Positions 17,581-26,898 of a stretch of DNA of 64,000 bases are shown piece after piece. Positions within the stretch are counted from its first letter, which is position 1; the number at the start of each line of letters is the position of its first letter. Both the position numbers and the translations under genes were made by a program. The notes beneath the pieces were generated by a model. The model did no database searches. It worked only from the letters and a program-made list of their open reading frames with translations, and was not told the DNA's origin. The stretch lies in NCBI RefSeq assembly GCF_000429045.1, contig NZ_AUBC01000016.1, positions 1 through 64,000 on the forward strand, written 5' to 3'. This DNA comes from Salinarimonas rosea DSM 21201 (GTDB lineage Bacteria; Pseudomonadota; Alphaproteobacteria; Rhizobiales; Beijerinckiaceae).

Positions 17581-18573
17581 ATGCCGGTCCTGACCATCGC
17601 GGAAGCGGAGCACGTCGTCGCCGCCGCGCTCGAGCGGTCGAGCACGTCTCCCGAGAACGCCGCCCACGTCGCCCGCTCCCTCGTCGCGGCGGAGGCCGAC
17701 GGGCTGAAGGGTCACGGCCTCTCGCGAGTCGCGACCTATGCGGCGCAGGCCAAGGCCGGCAAGGTCGACGGGCGGGCGACGCCGACCGCGACACGCCCGA
17801 AGCCGGGCGTGCTCGCCGTCGACGCGGCGCACGGCTTCGCTTATCCGGCGCTCGCGATCGTCGCCGACGAGCTTCCCGAGATCGCTCGCGCCCAGGGCGT
17901 GGCGGCGGCCGCGATCCGCCGCTCGCACCATTGCGGTGCGGCCGGGCATCCGGTGGAGGCGCTCGCCGAGGCGGGGCTCGTGGCGCTGCTCTTCGCCAAC
18001 ACGCCCGCGGCGATCGCGCCCTGGGGCGGCAAGCTCCCCGTCTTCGGCACGAACCCGATCGCCTTCGCCTGCCCGATGCCGGGCCGCGCGCCGATCGTCG
18101 TCGACCTCTCGCTCTCGAAGGTCGCCCGCGGCAACATCCTCGCGGCCAAGCAGAAGGGCGAGCCCATTCCCGAGGGCTGGGCGCTCGACGCCGACGGCAA
18201 CCCCACCACGGATGCCGGCGCCGCCCTGAAGGGCACGATGCTGCCGCTCGGCGACGCCAAGGGCACCGCGCTCGCGCTCATGGTCGAGCTGCTCGCCGCA
18301 GGCATCACGGGCGCGAACTACGCGGCCGAGGCCTCCTCCTTCCTCGACGCGGAGGGCCCGCCTCCCGGCACCGGCCAGCTGATCCTCGCCCTCGACCCGA
18401 TCGCGCTCGGCGGCGAGGCGTCGCTGATGCGTGTCTCCGCCCTCGCGGCGATGATCGAGGGCCAGGACGGCGCGCGCCTACCGGGAATGCGGCGGATCGC
18501 GCTGCGGGAGAAGGCGCGCGCCGAGGGCCTGACGGTGGCGGATGCGACGCTCGGGGCGATCGAGGCGCTCTGA
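17581..18573 (+). CDS. comC: (R)-sulfolactate dehydrogenase, Ldh2/malate-type
   Basis: The 330-residue protein belongs to the malate/L-lactate dehydrogenase (Ldh2/ComC) family. Visible motifs are EADGLKGHGLSRV near residue 40, RRSHHCGAAGHPVE carrying the catalytic His, FGTNPIAFACP and DLSLSKVARGNI. ComC reduces sulfopyruvate to (R)-sulfolactate with NAD(P)H, completing stereochemical inversion after SlcC. It is the last gene of the suyAB-suyZ-slcC-comC operon and is followed by a foldback repeat. Malate dehydrogenase activity cannot be excluded from sequence alone. Confidence 0.85.
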   Translation: MPVLTIAEAEHVVAAALERSSTSPENAAHVARSLVAAEADGLKGHGLSRVATYAAQAKAGKVDGRATPTATRPKPGVLAVDAAHGFAYPALAIVADELPEIARAQGVAAAAIRRSHHCGAAGHPVEALAEAGLVALLFANTPAAIAPWGGKLPVFGTNPIAFACPMPGRAPIVVDLSLSKVARGNILAAKQKGEPIPEGWALDADGNPTTDAGAALKGTMLPLGDAKGTALALMVELLAAGITGANYAAEASSFLDAEGPPPGTGQLILALDPIALGGEASLMRVSALAAMIEGQDGARLPGMRRIALREKARAEGLTVADATLGAIEAL

Positions 18574-18622
18574 GAGTCGCAGCGGGCTCCCGCACGGCAT
18601 CGGCCGTCGGGCTCATCCGGCA

Positions 18623-18785
18623 CGCCCCACACCCCCCACCCCTCTCCGCGAGGGAGAGGGGAGCCCCGTCGCGCGTGTCGGTGCGCGCACGCCATGCTTT
18701 CCGGCGAAGAACAGGCTTCGCCACTCATGCCGCCCGCCGAGGCTCTCCCCTCTCCCTGGTGGAGAGGGGTCGGGGGTGTGGGGCG
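18623..18785. repeat. Imperfect long inverted repeat between comC and fadJ-like gene
   Basis: Arms of about 43 bp at 18623-18665 and 18741-18785 pair with a few mismatches. Both carry CGCCCCACACCCCC then a CCCTCTCC...GGGAGAGGGG hairpin. This fills most of the 273-bp gap between two convergent operons, so it may also end transcription from both sides, but no T-tract is present. A degraded relative of one arm lies at 35776-35816. Confidence 0.8.
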
Positions 18786-18846
18786 CGGGAGGCTCTCGGG
18801 AGATTCGCGGTCGGCTACCATTCGGCACCGACCGCCGCGGACGACA

Positions 18847-20931
18847 TCACCGGTCCGACAGCCTCCCGCCCTCCTGCGCGAGGCGGCGCAGCAGGTCCGG
18901 CACGGTGTAGGCCTCCCCGTGCGCCGCCGCATAGCGGTCGAGCGCCGCGACGATCGTCGGCAGGCCCGTCTCGTCCGCCCAGAACATCGGCCCGCCGCGC
19001 CAGGCCGGGAAGCCGTAGCCGTTGATCCAGACGACGTCGATGTCCGAGCCGCGAACCGCCTTGCCCTCCTCCAGGATGCGCGCTCCCTCCGCCACCATCG
19101 GATAGAGGCAGCGTTCCAGGATCTCCTCGTCGGAGACGGCCCGGCGCGCGATGCCCTTCTCGCGCGCCATGGCGAGGACCAGCTCCTCCGTCACGGGAGA
19201 GGGCGTCGGCCTGCGGGTTTCGTCGTAGTCGTAGAAGCCCGCCTTGGTCTTCTGGCCGCGGCGGTCCAGCTCGCACAGCCGCTCCTTCAAGGTCTCCCCC
19301 TTCGAGGTCTCCCGCGACCAGCCGAGGTCGAGCCCGGCGAGGTCGCTCATCTGGAAGGGGCCCATCGGCAGGCCGAAGGCGACCAGGACGCGGTCCACGT
19401 CCCACGGCATGGCGCCTTCGAGGACGAGGCGCGTCGCCTCCGCCTGGCGACGCGCGAGCATGCGGTTGCCGACGAAGCCGTGGGCGACGCCGACGCACAC
19501 CGCCACCTTGCGCAGGCGCTTGGCCAGCGCCATCGCGGTCGCGACGGCGTCCGGCGCGGTCCGCTCGCCGCGCACGACCTCGAGCAGTTTCATGATGTTC
19601 GCCGGCGAGAAGAAGTGCAGGCCGAGCACGTCCTGCGGGCGGGACGTCGCCGCCGCGATCACGTCGACGTCGAGGTAGGAGGTGTTCGTGGCGAGGAGCG
19701 CGCCGGGCTTGGCCACGCGGTCGAGCGCCTGGAACACGGCGTGCTTCACCTCCATCGTCTCGAAAGCCGCCTCGACCACGAGATCGGCCGCGGCGAGATC
19801 GTCGTAGGAGAGCGAGGTCGCCAGCCGCCCGAGCCGCGCATCCGCCTCGCCTCGCGCGATCCGCCCCTTCGCGACGGACCCCGCATAGGTCTTCTCGATC
19901 GTGCCCCGGCCGCGACCGAGCGCCTCCTCCTTCGCCTCGACGATCGTCACGGGGAAGCCGGCGTCGAGGAAGGCCATGGCGATGCCTGCGCCCATCGTGC
20001 CGGCGCCGACGATGCCGACGCGCGCGATCGGGCGAAGCGGCACGTCCTTGCCGATGCCGGGTACCTTCGCCGCCTCGCGCTCGGCGAAGAAGGCGTGGCG
20101 CAGGGCCTTCGACTGCGGGCCCGCCTCCAGCTCGCGGAAGGTGGCGCGCTCGAGGGCGAGGCCCTCCTCGAACGGCCTGTCGAGCGCCGCGGCGACGCAG
20201 GCGATCGCCCGCTCCGGTGCGACCTGCCCCCGCAGGCGCTTCGCCGCATGGGCGCGGGCCGCCTCGAACGCTGCGGGATCGGGCGCGAGCTTCGCGGTCT
20301 CGTCGCGCACGCGGCGCACGAGCCGCTCGGGGGGGAGGTCGCGCGCCAGGAGTTCGCGCGCGAAGCCGATCGCCTCCTCGCGCAGGCTCTCCTCGCCCGT
20401 CGCCAGCGCGTCGACGACGCCGGCCTCGCGCGCGGCCTCGCCCACGAGCCGCCGTCCCTCCACGATCACCGAGAGCGCCGTCGCGATGCCGGCGAGCCGT
20501 GGCAGGCGCTGCGTGCCGCCCGCGCCTGGGACGAGCCCCAGCGAGACCTCCGGCAGGCCGAAGGCGGCCTCGGGAGTCGCGATCCGGTGATGGCAGGCCA
20601 TGGCGAGCTCGAACCCGCCGCCGAGCGCCGTCCCGTGCACCGCGGCGACGACGGGCTTCGATGCGCCCTCCACCGTCGCCACGACGTCCTGCAGCGTCGG
20701 CTCGGCGCGCGGCTTGCCGAACTCGCTCACGTCCGCTCCGGCGACGAAGGTCCGCCCGGCGCAGAGCAGCACGATCGCGCGCACCTGCGCGTCGGCGCAG
20801 GCGCGGTCGATGGCGTCGACGAGCCCCGCCCGCAGCGCCGCGGAGGTGGCGTTCACGGGCGGATTGTCGAGCGTGACGACGGCGATGTCACCTTTCCGGT
20901 CGAGCGTGACGACCTCGTCGGCGGCGGTCAT
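18847..20931 (-). CDS. Bifunctional enoyl-CoA hydratase / 3-hydroxyacyl-CoA dehydrogenase (FadJ/FadB-like)
   Basis: The 694-residue protein carries an N-terminal crotonase domain (residues about 5-190; [16 protein letters not shown] and [19 protein letters not shown] hold the two catalytic Glu and oxyanion Gly) and a C-terminal 3-hydroxyacyl-CoA dehydrogenase ([18 protein letters not shown] near residue 295, [17 protein letters not shown] with catalytic His, and a duplicated C-terminal helical domain with GNRML). It converts trans-2-enoyl-CoA to 3-oxoacyl-CoA in beta-oxidation. The start at 20931 has AGGAGGG upstream; longer in-frame sequence is not protein-like. It stands alone, divergent from tyrS; no thiolase is adjacent. 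Confidence 0.93.
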   Translation of the reverse strand: MTAADEVVTLDRKGDIAVVTLDNPPVNATSAALRAGLVDAIDRACADAQVRAIVLLCAGRTFVAGADVSEFGKPRAEPTLQDVVATVEGASKPVVAAVHGTALGGGFELAMACHHRIATPEAAFGLPEVSLGLVPGAGGTQRLPRLAGIATALSVIVEGRRLVGEAAREAGVVDALATGEESLREEAIGFARELLARDLPPERLVRRVRDETAKLAPDPAAFEAARAHAAKRLRGQVAPERAIACVAAALDRPFEEGLALERATFRELEAGPQSKALRHAFFAEREAAKVPGIGKDVPLRPIARVGIVGAGTMGAGIAMAFLDAGFPVTIVEAKEEALGRGRGTIEKTYAGSVAKGRIARGEADARLGRLATSLSYDDLAAADLVVEAAFETMEVKHAVFQALDRVAKPGALLATNTSYLDVDVIAAATSRPQDVLGLHFFSPANIMKLLEVVRGERTAPDAVATAMALAKRLRKVAVCVGVAHGFVGNRMLARRQAEATRLVLEGAMPWDVDRVLVAFGLPMGPFQMSDLAGLDLGWSRETSKGETLKERLCELDRRGQKTKAGFYDYDETRRPTPSPVTEELVLAMAREKGIARRAVSDEEILERCLYPMVAEGARILEEGKAVRGSDIDVVWINGYGFPAWRGGPMFWADETGLPTIVAALDRYAAAHGEAYTVPDLLRRLAQEGGRLSDR

Positions 20932-21137
20932 GGGCGGCCCTCCTGAAAACCTCTTTCGAGCGGGTCTCGCATGCCGAACGGCCACGGGGAAGACGCACGC
21001 ATGCCGGAACCGTGCCGGCAGGGCACCCTCGGCGCGCGTTTCGCACGTGCCAACCGCCGTGCGGCCTGCTAAAGGCCTCGCGTCCCGGACGACCCGGGGC
21101 TCCTCCCCATGAAGAGGCGAACGGAAAGAGAGACGCC

Positions 21138-22409
21138 ATGAGCGCGCCCACCGCACTCACCCCGAAGTCGGATTTTCTCGCGACGCTGCAGGCGCGCGGC
21201 TACATCCATCAGTGCTCCGACTATGCGGGGCTCGACGAGAAGGCGCTGGAGGGGGCGGTCACGGCGTATGTGGGCTACGACTGCACGGCGCCGTCGCTGC
21301 ACGTCGGGCACCTCTTGTCCATCATGATGCTGCACTGGCTCCAGGAGACCGGCGGCAAGCCGATCGCGCTCATGGGCGGGGGCACGACGCGCGTCGGCGA
21401 TCCGTCGGGCCGCGACGAGAGCCGCAAGCTCCTCACGCCGGACCAGATCGAGGCCAACAAGGAGAGCATCAAGCGCGTCTTCGGCCGCTTCATCCGCTTC
21501 GGCGAGGGGACGGGCAACGCGATGATGGTCGACAATGCCGAATGGCTCGTGCCGCTCAACTACATCGACTTCCTGCGGGACGTCGGGCGGCATTTCTCGG
21601 TCAATCGCATGCTGAGCTTCGATTCGGTGCGCCTGCGGCTGGAGCGCGAGCACGAGCTGTCGTTCCTCGAGTTCAACTACATGCTTCTCCAGGCCTACGA
21701 CTTCACGGAACTCGCGCGACGCTACGGCTGCAATCTGCAGATGGGCGGCTCCGACCAGTGGGGGAACATCGTCAACGGCATCGATCTCGGCCGGCGCATG
21801 GGCACGCACCAGCTCTACGCGCTCACCTGCCCGCTGCTCACCACCGCCTCGGGCGCCAAGATGGGCAAGACGGCGGCGGGCGCGGTGTGGCTCGACGCGG
21901 GCATGCTCTCGCCCTGGGACTATTGGCAGTTCTGGCGCAACACGGAGGACGCCGACGTCGAGCGCTTCCTCAAGCTGTTCACGCTCATGCCGCTCGACGA
22001 GATCGCCCGCCTCGCCGCCCTGAAGGGCGCGGAGATCAACGAGGCGAAGAAGATCCTCGCCACCGAGGCGACCGCCCTCCTCCACGGCCGCGAGGCCGCG
22101 GACGAGGCGGCGCAGACGGCACGGCGCACCTTCGAGGAGGGCGCGCTCGCCGACACGCTGCCGACGGTGGAGGTGCCGAAGGCGCGGCTCGTCGAGGGGC
22201 TCGGCGTGCTCGCGGCCTTCGGCCCGGAGCACGCGGGCCTGGTTCCCTCGATGAGCGAGGGCCGGCGCCAGGTGAAGGGCGGGGGCCTGCGCGTCAACGA
22301 CGTGCCGGTGACGGACGCCACGGCCACCCTCGGCGAGGCGGACCTGCGCGAGGGCGTGATCAAGCTGTCCTTCGGCCGCAAGAAGCACGTGCTGCTGAAG
22401 GCGGTGTGA
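21138..22409 (+). CDS. tyrS: Tyrosyl-tRNA synthetase
   Basis: The 423-residue class I synthetase charges tRNA-Tyr. The HIGH motif appears as HVGH near residue 54 after YDCTAPSL, the KMSKS loop as KMGKT near residue 238 ([12 protein letters not shown]), and [20 protein letters not shown] is the tyrosine-binding signature. A C-terminal S4 RNA-binding domain ([14 protein letters not shown]) completes the normal bacterial TyrS layout. The ATG at 21138 has GGAAAGAGAG upstream. It diverges from the fadJ-like gene across about 206 bp and ends before a bidirectional terminator. Confidence 0.97.
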   Translation: MSAPTALTPKSDFLATLQARGYIHQCSDYAGLDEKALEGAVTAYVGYDCTAPSLHVGHLLSIMMLHWLQETGGKPIALMGGGTTRVGDPSGRDESRKLLTPDQIEANKESIKRVFGRFIRFGEGTGNAMMVDNAEWLVPLNYIDFLRDVGRHFSVNRMLSFDSVRLRLEREHELSFLEFNYMLLQAYDFTELARRYGCNLQMGGSDQWGNIVNGIDLGRRMGTHQLYALTCPLLTTASGAKMGKTAAGAVWLDAGMLSPWDYWQFWRNTEDADVERFLKLFTLMPLDEIARLAALKGAEINEAKKILATEATALLHGREAADEAAQTARRTFEEGALADTLPTVEVPKARLVEGLGVLAAFGPEHAGLVPSMSEGRRQVKGGGLRVNDVPVTDATATLGEADLREGVIKLSFGRKKHVLLKAV

Positions 22410-22440
22410 GGGCGGGGCTGCGCCCCATCCGATGCAAGAG

Positions 22441-22468
22441 GCGCCCTCTCCCGGAAGGGAGAGGGCGC
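22441..22468. terminator. Bidirectional terminator between tyrS and convergent dehydrogenase
   Basis: GCGCCCTCTCCC, loop GGAA, GGGAGAGGGCGC form a perfect 12-bp stem. It lies between two convergent genes whose stops are at 22409 and 22473. T-tracts are short (TTCCT), so efficiency is uncertain. Confidence 0.7.
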
Positions 22469-22472
22469 TTCC

Positions 22473-23339
22473 TCACTTCTCCAGCCGCGCCACCAGGCTC
22501 GACGTGTCCCAGCGCTTGCCGCCCATCTTCTGGACGTCGGCGTAGTACTGGTCGACGAGGGCGGTGAGCGCCAAGGTCGCGCCGTTCTTGCGGGCCTCGT
22601 CGAGGACGATGTCGAGGTCCTTGCGCATCCAGTCCACGGCGAAGCCGAAGTCGAACTCGCCCTTGGCCATTGTCTTCCAGCGGTTCTCCATCTGCCAGGA
22701 GCCGGCGGCGCCCTTCGAGATCGTCTCGAGCACGGCCTCCAGGTCGAGCCCCGCGCGCTTGCCGAAATGCACCGCCTCGGCGAGGCCCTGCACGACGCCC
22801 GCGATGCAGATCTGGTTGACCATCTTGGTGAGCTGGCCCGACCCCGCGGGACCGATCAGGCGGCACATCTTGGCGTAGGATTGGATAACGGGCTCCACGC
22901 GCTCGAAGGTCGCCTGGTCGCCGCCGCACATCACGGTGAGCGCGCCGTTCTCCGCGCCCGCCTGGCCGCCGGAGACCGGCGCGTCGACGAAGCCGAAGCC
23001 CTTCTCCCAGGACAGCGCCGAGAGCTCGCGCGCCACCTCGGCGGAGGCCGTGGTGTGGTCGACGAACACCGCGCCCTTGGCCATGCCCTTGAAGGCGCCC
23101 TCGTCGCCGATCGTCACCTCGCGCAGGTCGTCGTCGTTGCCGACGCAGGCGAACACGATCTCCTGGCCCTCGGCGGCCGCGCGCGGCGACTTGGCGAAGG
23201 CGCCGCCGTGCTCGGAGACCCAGCGCTCCGCCTTGGACTGCGTGCGGTTGTAGACGGTGACCTCGTGGCCCTTGCCCGCGAGGTGCCGGGCCATGGGGTA
23301 GCCCATCACGCCCAGTCCCAGGAACGCTACCTTCGCCAT
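22473..23339 (-). CDS. 3-hydroxyisobutyrate dehydrogenase-family NAD(P) oxidoreductase
   Basis: The 288-residue protein is a beta-hydroxyacid dehydrogenase: N-terminal VAFLGLGVMGYPMARHLAGK dinucleotide site, DAPVSGGQAGAENGAL substrate motif near residue 118 and GQLTKMVNQI with catalytic Lys near residue 170, then the all-helical C-terminal domain. Relatives include 3-hydroxyisobutyrate dehydrogenase, tartronate-semialdehyde reductase and glyoxylate/succinic-semialdehyde reductases. The KMVNQICIAGVVQGLAEA stretch is more like the GlyR/GLYR group. It is monocistronic, convergent with tyrS. Substrate unassigned. Confidence 0.86.
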   Translation of the reverse strand: MAKVAFLGLGVMGYPMARHLAGKGHEVTVYNRTQSKAERWVSEHGGAFAKSPRAAAEGQEIVFACVGNDDDLREVTIGDEGAFKGMAKGAVFVDHTTASAEVARELSALSWEKGFGFVDAPVSGGQAGAENGALTVMCGGDQATFERVEPVIQSYAKMCRLIGPAGSGQLTKMVNQICIAGVVQGLAEAVHFGKRAGLDLEAVLETISKGAAGSWQMENRWKTMAKGEFDFGFAVDWMRKDLDIVLDEARKNGATLALTALVDQYYADVQKMGGKRWDTSSLVARLEK

Positions 23340-23465
23340 CTCTCGAGCTCCTCGGTGAGGGGATGCGTGTGCCGTGGCGCACGGTTCTAGGTCGGGCCGC
23401 CGAGCGGGTCAAACGGGGATGCGCCGCGCTCCGACGCGATCCGCGCCTTAAGCCGGAATTAACCG

Positions 23466-23483
23466 TAATCGGCGTTAATCGGC
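23466..23483. promoter_or_regulatory. Tandem 10-bp-spaced direct repeat upstream of EPS genes
   Basis: TAATCGGC occurs at 23466-23473 and 23476-23483, exactly one helical turn apart, within an AT-richer patch (TTAACCGTAATC) 40 bp before the first exopolysaccharide gene. The phasing suggests tandem binding of one regulator on one DNA face. No regulator gene is adjacent. Confidence 0.35.
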
Positions 23484-23522
23484 AGCAACGCCGAGACCGC
23501 TCGGCCCGGAGTTCAGCGTCTC

Positions 23523-25073
23523 ATGTCCCTGCTCGTCGGGATGGCCAGGGCTGCGATCGTCGCGGCCGGTGCCGGCCTCGGCCTCGTGATCGCCTCGGCG
23601 ATCGAGCCGCCGGGGTCGGGACCCTATCTCGCCTCCGTCGACCTCGCGCACGACGCTGCGTGGCCGGCCGTGGACGCGCTGCCCCCGGGAGCGGAGCTCG
23701 TGGACGAGGGCGACCGGCGGGTGCTGCGCGCCGCCGGGGAGACGCCCGCGGCGGCCGCGGCGCTCGCGACCGCCGCCGCCTACACGCTCCTCTGGAACGC
23801 GCGCGACCCGTCCCCGTCCGACGCGGCGGCGGCACCTCTCGCCCCTCCGCCCGCGGTCGCGCCGCCGGCAGCCGACCTCTCCGAGCGCCTCGACGCGATC
23901 CGGACGCGGGACGAGGCGAGCGCCACGCTGCGCCGCCTGGGCGATGCGGACGACGCCGAGCGCCTCGCGAGCGCACAGGGCCTGCCGCCCGCGGTCGAGG
24001 CCGCGGCTTCGCGCTGGGTCGAGGCCTCGATCGCCGCGGCGGACGCGCAGGACGTCTACGGGCCGCGTCACCCGAGCCGCGCCGCCGCGCTGAGGCGGCT
24101 CGAGCTCGCCCGCGACCGCCTGCTCGCCGCCGCCGGCGCCGCGCGCGAGGAGGCGCTCGCGGCGCTCGACGCGGCGCGAGAGCGGACGACCCGCCTCGAA
24201 CGGGGCGCCCCCGCCGCGCCCGGCGCGACGGCCGCCGAGCAGGTCGTCGCGACCCCGGCGGCCGCCGCACCCTCCCCGGCCCCGGCGCTCCCGGCTCCGC
24301 CCCTCCTCGCCCCGCAGGTCGAAGCGTCGGCTCCCGGCGCGGCCATGCCCTGGGAGCCGATCGGCGCAGGCGCCGGCGCGCTCGTCGCGTACTTCCTCAC
24401 GGCCCTGCGGCTGCCCGGGTCTGGTCGCGCGCGGTCTCGCCCGCGAAGCGCGGCCGCCGTGCCGCCGGCGGAGCCGGAGATAGGGTTCGATGTCGTCGCG
24501 CGGACGACGCCCGCGCCGCTCCCCTCCGACGCCGGCCGGTCCGCCCGGGCGCACGCCCGCGCCTCCGACGACGCACGGCGTGCGGCGGCGCTCGCCGCGA
24601 CCTGGGATCGGCTCGCCGAAGCGCTCGCGGCGGGCGAGCGCGTACGCGTCCTGGTGCACGCCGAGGAGGTCGACGCCGGCGGCGCGCCCGCGGCGCTCGC
24701 CCTCGCGGAGGCCGCCTCCGCCTCCGGCCTGCGCGTGCTCCTCGTCGACGCGAGCGCGAGCGCGGGCATCCTCGCCCGCTTCGATCTCGGGGAGGATGCG
24801 CGGTCGGTCGGACGCCTGATCGACCTCGACCCCGTCCTCGACGCCCGGGCCGTGCGCCTGCCGCACCTCGCCGACCGGGACGATCCGCGGGGCTGGCGTG
24901 CCGAGCACGCTTCGTGCATGCTCCGTCTCGTCGAGACCAGTTTCGACCTCGTCGTCGTGGCGACGCCGGACGAGCCCGACGCCGCGCAGGCGGACATGCT
25001 CGCCGGCGAGGTCACGACGCTGGCGTTGGCGCCGGGCGCGGTCGAGCCCGACGCGGAACGAGCGGCGGCCTGA
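23523..25073 (+). CDS. Wzc/CpsD-like exopolysaccharide protein with degenerate ATPase domain
   Basis: The 516-residue protein starts with a membrane segment (about 5-25), has an Ala/Glu-rich helical region (about 100-240), a Pro/Ala-rich linker, a second hydrophobic segment near 275-297 and a C-terminal Rossmann-like domain. VRVLVHAEEVDAGGAPAALA then LRVLLVDASAS and FDLVVVATP align in order with the Walker A, Walker A' and Walker B regions of BY-kinases and ParA-like ATPases, but the P-loop Lys is missing. No Tyr cluster is at the C-terminus. It probably is an inactive co-polymerase or regulator opening the EPS locus. Family call is by pattern only. Confidence 0.6.
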   Translation: MSLLVGMARAAIVAAGAGLGLVIASAIEPPGSGPYLASVDLAHDAAWPAVDALPPGAELVDEGDRRVLRAAGETPAAAAALATAAAYTLLWNARDPSPSDAAAAPLAPPPAVAPPAADLSERLDAIRTRDEASATLRRLGDADDAERLASAQGLPPAVEAAASRWVEASIAAADAQDVYGPRHPSRAAALRRLELARDRLLAAAGAAREEALAALDAARERTTRLERGAPAAPGATAAEQVVATPAAAAPSPAPALPAPPLLAPQVEASAPGAAMPWEPIGAGAGALVAYFLTALRLPGSGRARSRPRSAAAVPPAEPEIGFDVVARTTPAPLPSDAGRSARAHARASDDARRAAALAATWDRLAEALAAGERVRVLVHAEEVDAGGAPAALALAEAASASGLRVLLVDASASAGILARFDLGEDARSVGRLIDLDPVLDARAVRLPHLADRDDPRGWRAEHASCMLRLVETSFDLVVVATPDEPDAAQADMLAGEVTTLALAPGAVEPDAERAAA

Positions 25074-25196
25074 CCACCGGGGCGGTCGCCCGGCCTTCGG
25101 CGACGACGGGCGGATATACGATCCGTTCACCCGTGCACGCCATGCTGCCGCCGGCCGGCCGAGACCGGCTGCGCGCGTCGAGAGGGGGTGGGCCGC

Positions 25197-25487
25197 ATGT
25201 TCGTCGTCGCCGTCGCCCTCGTTTCGGGCGCAGCCTTCCTCGCCATCGCGGCCCCGGCGCTGGGCCTCGCGACCGCGATCCTCGCCGCGCCGTTCGTCGC
25301 GAGCCTCGCGGCGGGGGCGGCCATCCTCGTCGCCGATCTCGCCTTCCGCTCCCGCTTCGGCCTCGACCGCCGCATCGCGGCGCTGCGCGGCCTCCTCGCC
25401 CGCGCCCGCCGCGACGACCGGCCCACCTCCCGCGAACGAACCTCCCGCGACCGCACCTCCCGCGACCGGCCCCGCAAGCGCGCCTGA
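25197..25487 (+). CDS. Small membrane protein with basic Ser/Arg repeat tail
   Basis: The 96-residue protein begins MFVVAVALVSGAAFLAIAAP and has two hydrophobic helices (about 2-22 and 27-48) followed by a basic tail. The tail carries three tandem TSRxR units encoded by three 15-nt repeats at 25425-25469. The ATG at 25197 has AGAGGGGG at optimal spacing; a GTG at 25188 is too close to it. It sits between the Wzc-like gene and the flippase gene. I do not recognise a family; a membrane accessory of EPS assembly is a guess. Confidence 0.55.
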   Translation: MFVVAVALVSGAAFLAIAAPALGLATAILAAPFVASLAAGAAILVADLAFRSRFGLDRRIAALRGLLARARRDDRPTSRERTSRDRTSRDRPRKRA

Positions 25488-25584
25488 CGCGCGGCATGCC
25501 GCTTGCTGCCCCGGGGCACGACACCGGCTGCACCGCCTCATCGCCGGTGCCGATGGGTCGACATGGAACCGTGCGGGCTGCGAG

Positions 25585-26898
25585 ATGTATCAAAATGAGC
25601 GAAAATTGTCGCTGACGCGCCTGCGTTCGCCCGATGCGACCTCGTTCGTGTGGGCGGTGCTCGATCAGGCCGTGGTCTCCGGCGGCAGCTTCGCGACCTC
25701 GATCCTCCTCGCCCGTGCGCTCGGCCCCGACGATTTCTCCGTGTGGGCCGCGATCTGGATCGCCGTCTTCGTCGCGCTCGAGTTCCAGCTCGCGCTCGCC
25801 GTCGTGCCGCTCCAGGTCTTCACGCACGAGGCGCGCAGCCGCGGCGACCACGGGTTCACCGGGCGCATGCTGACGCTCGCGCTCGTCTTCCTCGTCGCGA
25901 TGGCCGCGCTCGGCCTCGCCGCGGCGGCGGTGCTGGACGCGCTCGGCTGGGCCGCGATCGGGCCGGCGGCGCTCGCGGCGGCGGCCTTCGGCGTGCCCTT
26001 CCTCGCCTGCGAGTTCGTCCGCAAGCTCCTCTTCCTCGACCGGCGCGGGCCGCTCGCCCTCGCGCTCGACGCGCTGCGCTTCGGCGGGCTCTTCGGCGTC
26101 GCCGCGCTCGGGTGGGGCTTCGCGGACGCGTCCGGCGGCGCGACGGGCGCTTACGCCTTCGCCTACGGCGCCGGGCTCGTGAGCCTCGTCGTGCTCGGCG
26201 TCGGGATCGTCGCGAGCGGCGTGCGGCCGAGCCTGTCCCCGCTCGCCCTGGTGAAGACCGCCGCCGGCTCCTGGAAGTATTCCCGCTGGCTCGTCGTCCT
26301 GGCCGGCTCGCGGCGCGCCGGCTTCGACCTGATCTACGTCCTCGCCGGCAGCGCGCTCGGCATGACGGCGGTCGGCGGGCTGCGCATCCTCCACCAGATC
26401 CTCAGCGTCTCGCACATCGCGCTGCAGACCATGCAGAACGTCGTGCCGGGCATGGCGAGCCGAAAGCTCGTCGCCGAGGGGCCGCAGGCGCTCACGCGCT
26501 ACACGGTCTCGCTCGCGGCGCTGACCATCCCCGCCGCGATCACCCTCGTGGGCTTCACCTCCGCCTTCGACGAGCTGCTCGTCGTCGGCCTGTTCGGGCC
26601 GGAATGGCGCGCCTACGCCTCCGCGCTGCCGGTGCTCGCCGTCGGCTACGCCGCGATGATCGCGGCCTATCCGTTCATGTTCCAGCTCCAGGCCAAGCGT
26701 GACAGCGCCGCGCTGCTGGCGGCGAGCGTCGTGGCGTCCACGGTGGCGCTGGGGTCCTTCTTCCCGCTCGCGGATGCGCTCGGCGTGCACGGCGCGGCGA
26801 TCGCCTTCAGCCTGAGCCTCGTGGTCGAGGCGGCGCTGCTCACCGGCTTCGCCGTGCGCGGCTTCGGCGGCAGCGTGCTGGGGGAGGACGGCGCATGA
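25585..26898 (+). CDS. Polysaccharide flippase (Wzx/MATE-like, oligosaccharide flippase family)
   Basis: The 437-residue protein has about twelve membrane helices and the opening pattern of polysaccharide flippases: FVWAVLDQAVVSGGSFATSI followed by LARALGPDDFSVWA. Such proteins move undecaprenyl-linked repeat units from the cytoplasmic to the periplasmic face. The ATG at 25585 gives MYQNERKLSLTRL; the ribosome site is weak, and other starts further in would lose helix 1. It overlaps the next gene by ATGA. Location in the EPS locus with a ligase/polymerase-like protein and GumC-like protein supports the call. Confidence 0.8.
   Translation: MYQNERKLSLTRLRSPDATSFVWAVLDQAVVSGGSFATSILLARALGPDDFSVWAAIWIAVFVALEFQLALAVVPLQVFTHEARSRGDHGFTGRMLTLALVFLVAMAALGLAAAAVLDALGWAAIGPAALAAAAFGVPFLACEFVRKLLFLDRRGPLALALDALRFGGLFGVAALGWGFADASGGATGAYAFAYGAGLVSLVVLGVGIVASGVRPSLSPLALVKTAAGSWKYSRWLVVLAGSRRAGFDLIYVLAGSALGMTAVGGLRILHQILSVSHIALQTMQNVVPGMASRKLVAEGPQALTRYTVSLAALTIPAAITLVGFTSAFDELLVVGLFGPEWRAYASALPVLAVGYAAMIAAYPFMFQLQAKRDSAALLAASVVASTVALGSFFPLADALGVHGAAIAFSLSLVVEAALLTGFAVRGFGGSVLGEDGA

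Noticed and set aside
25425-25469. Possible CRISPR-like short direct repeats
   Set aside because: Three contiguous 15-nt units without spacers, in frame within a coding gene.
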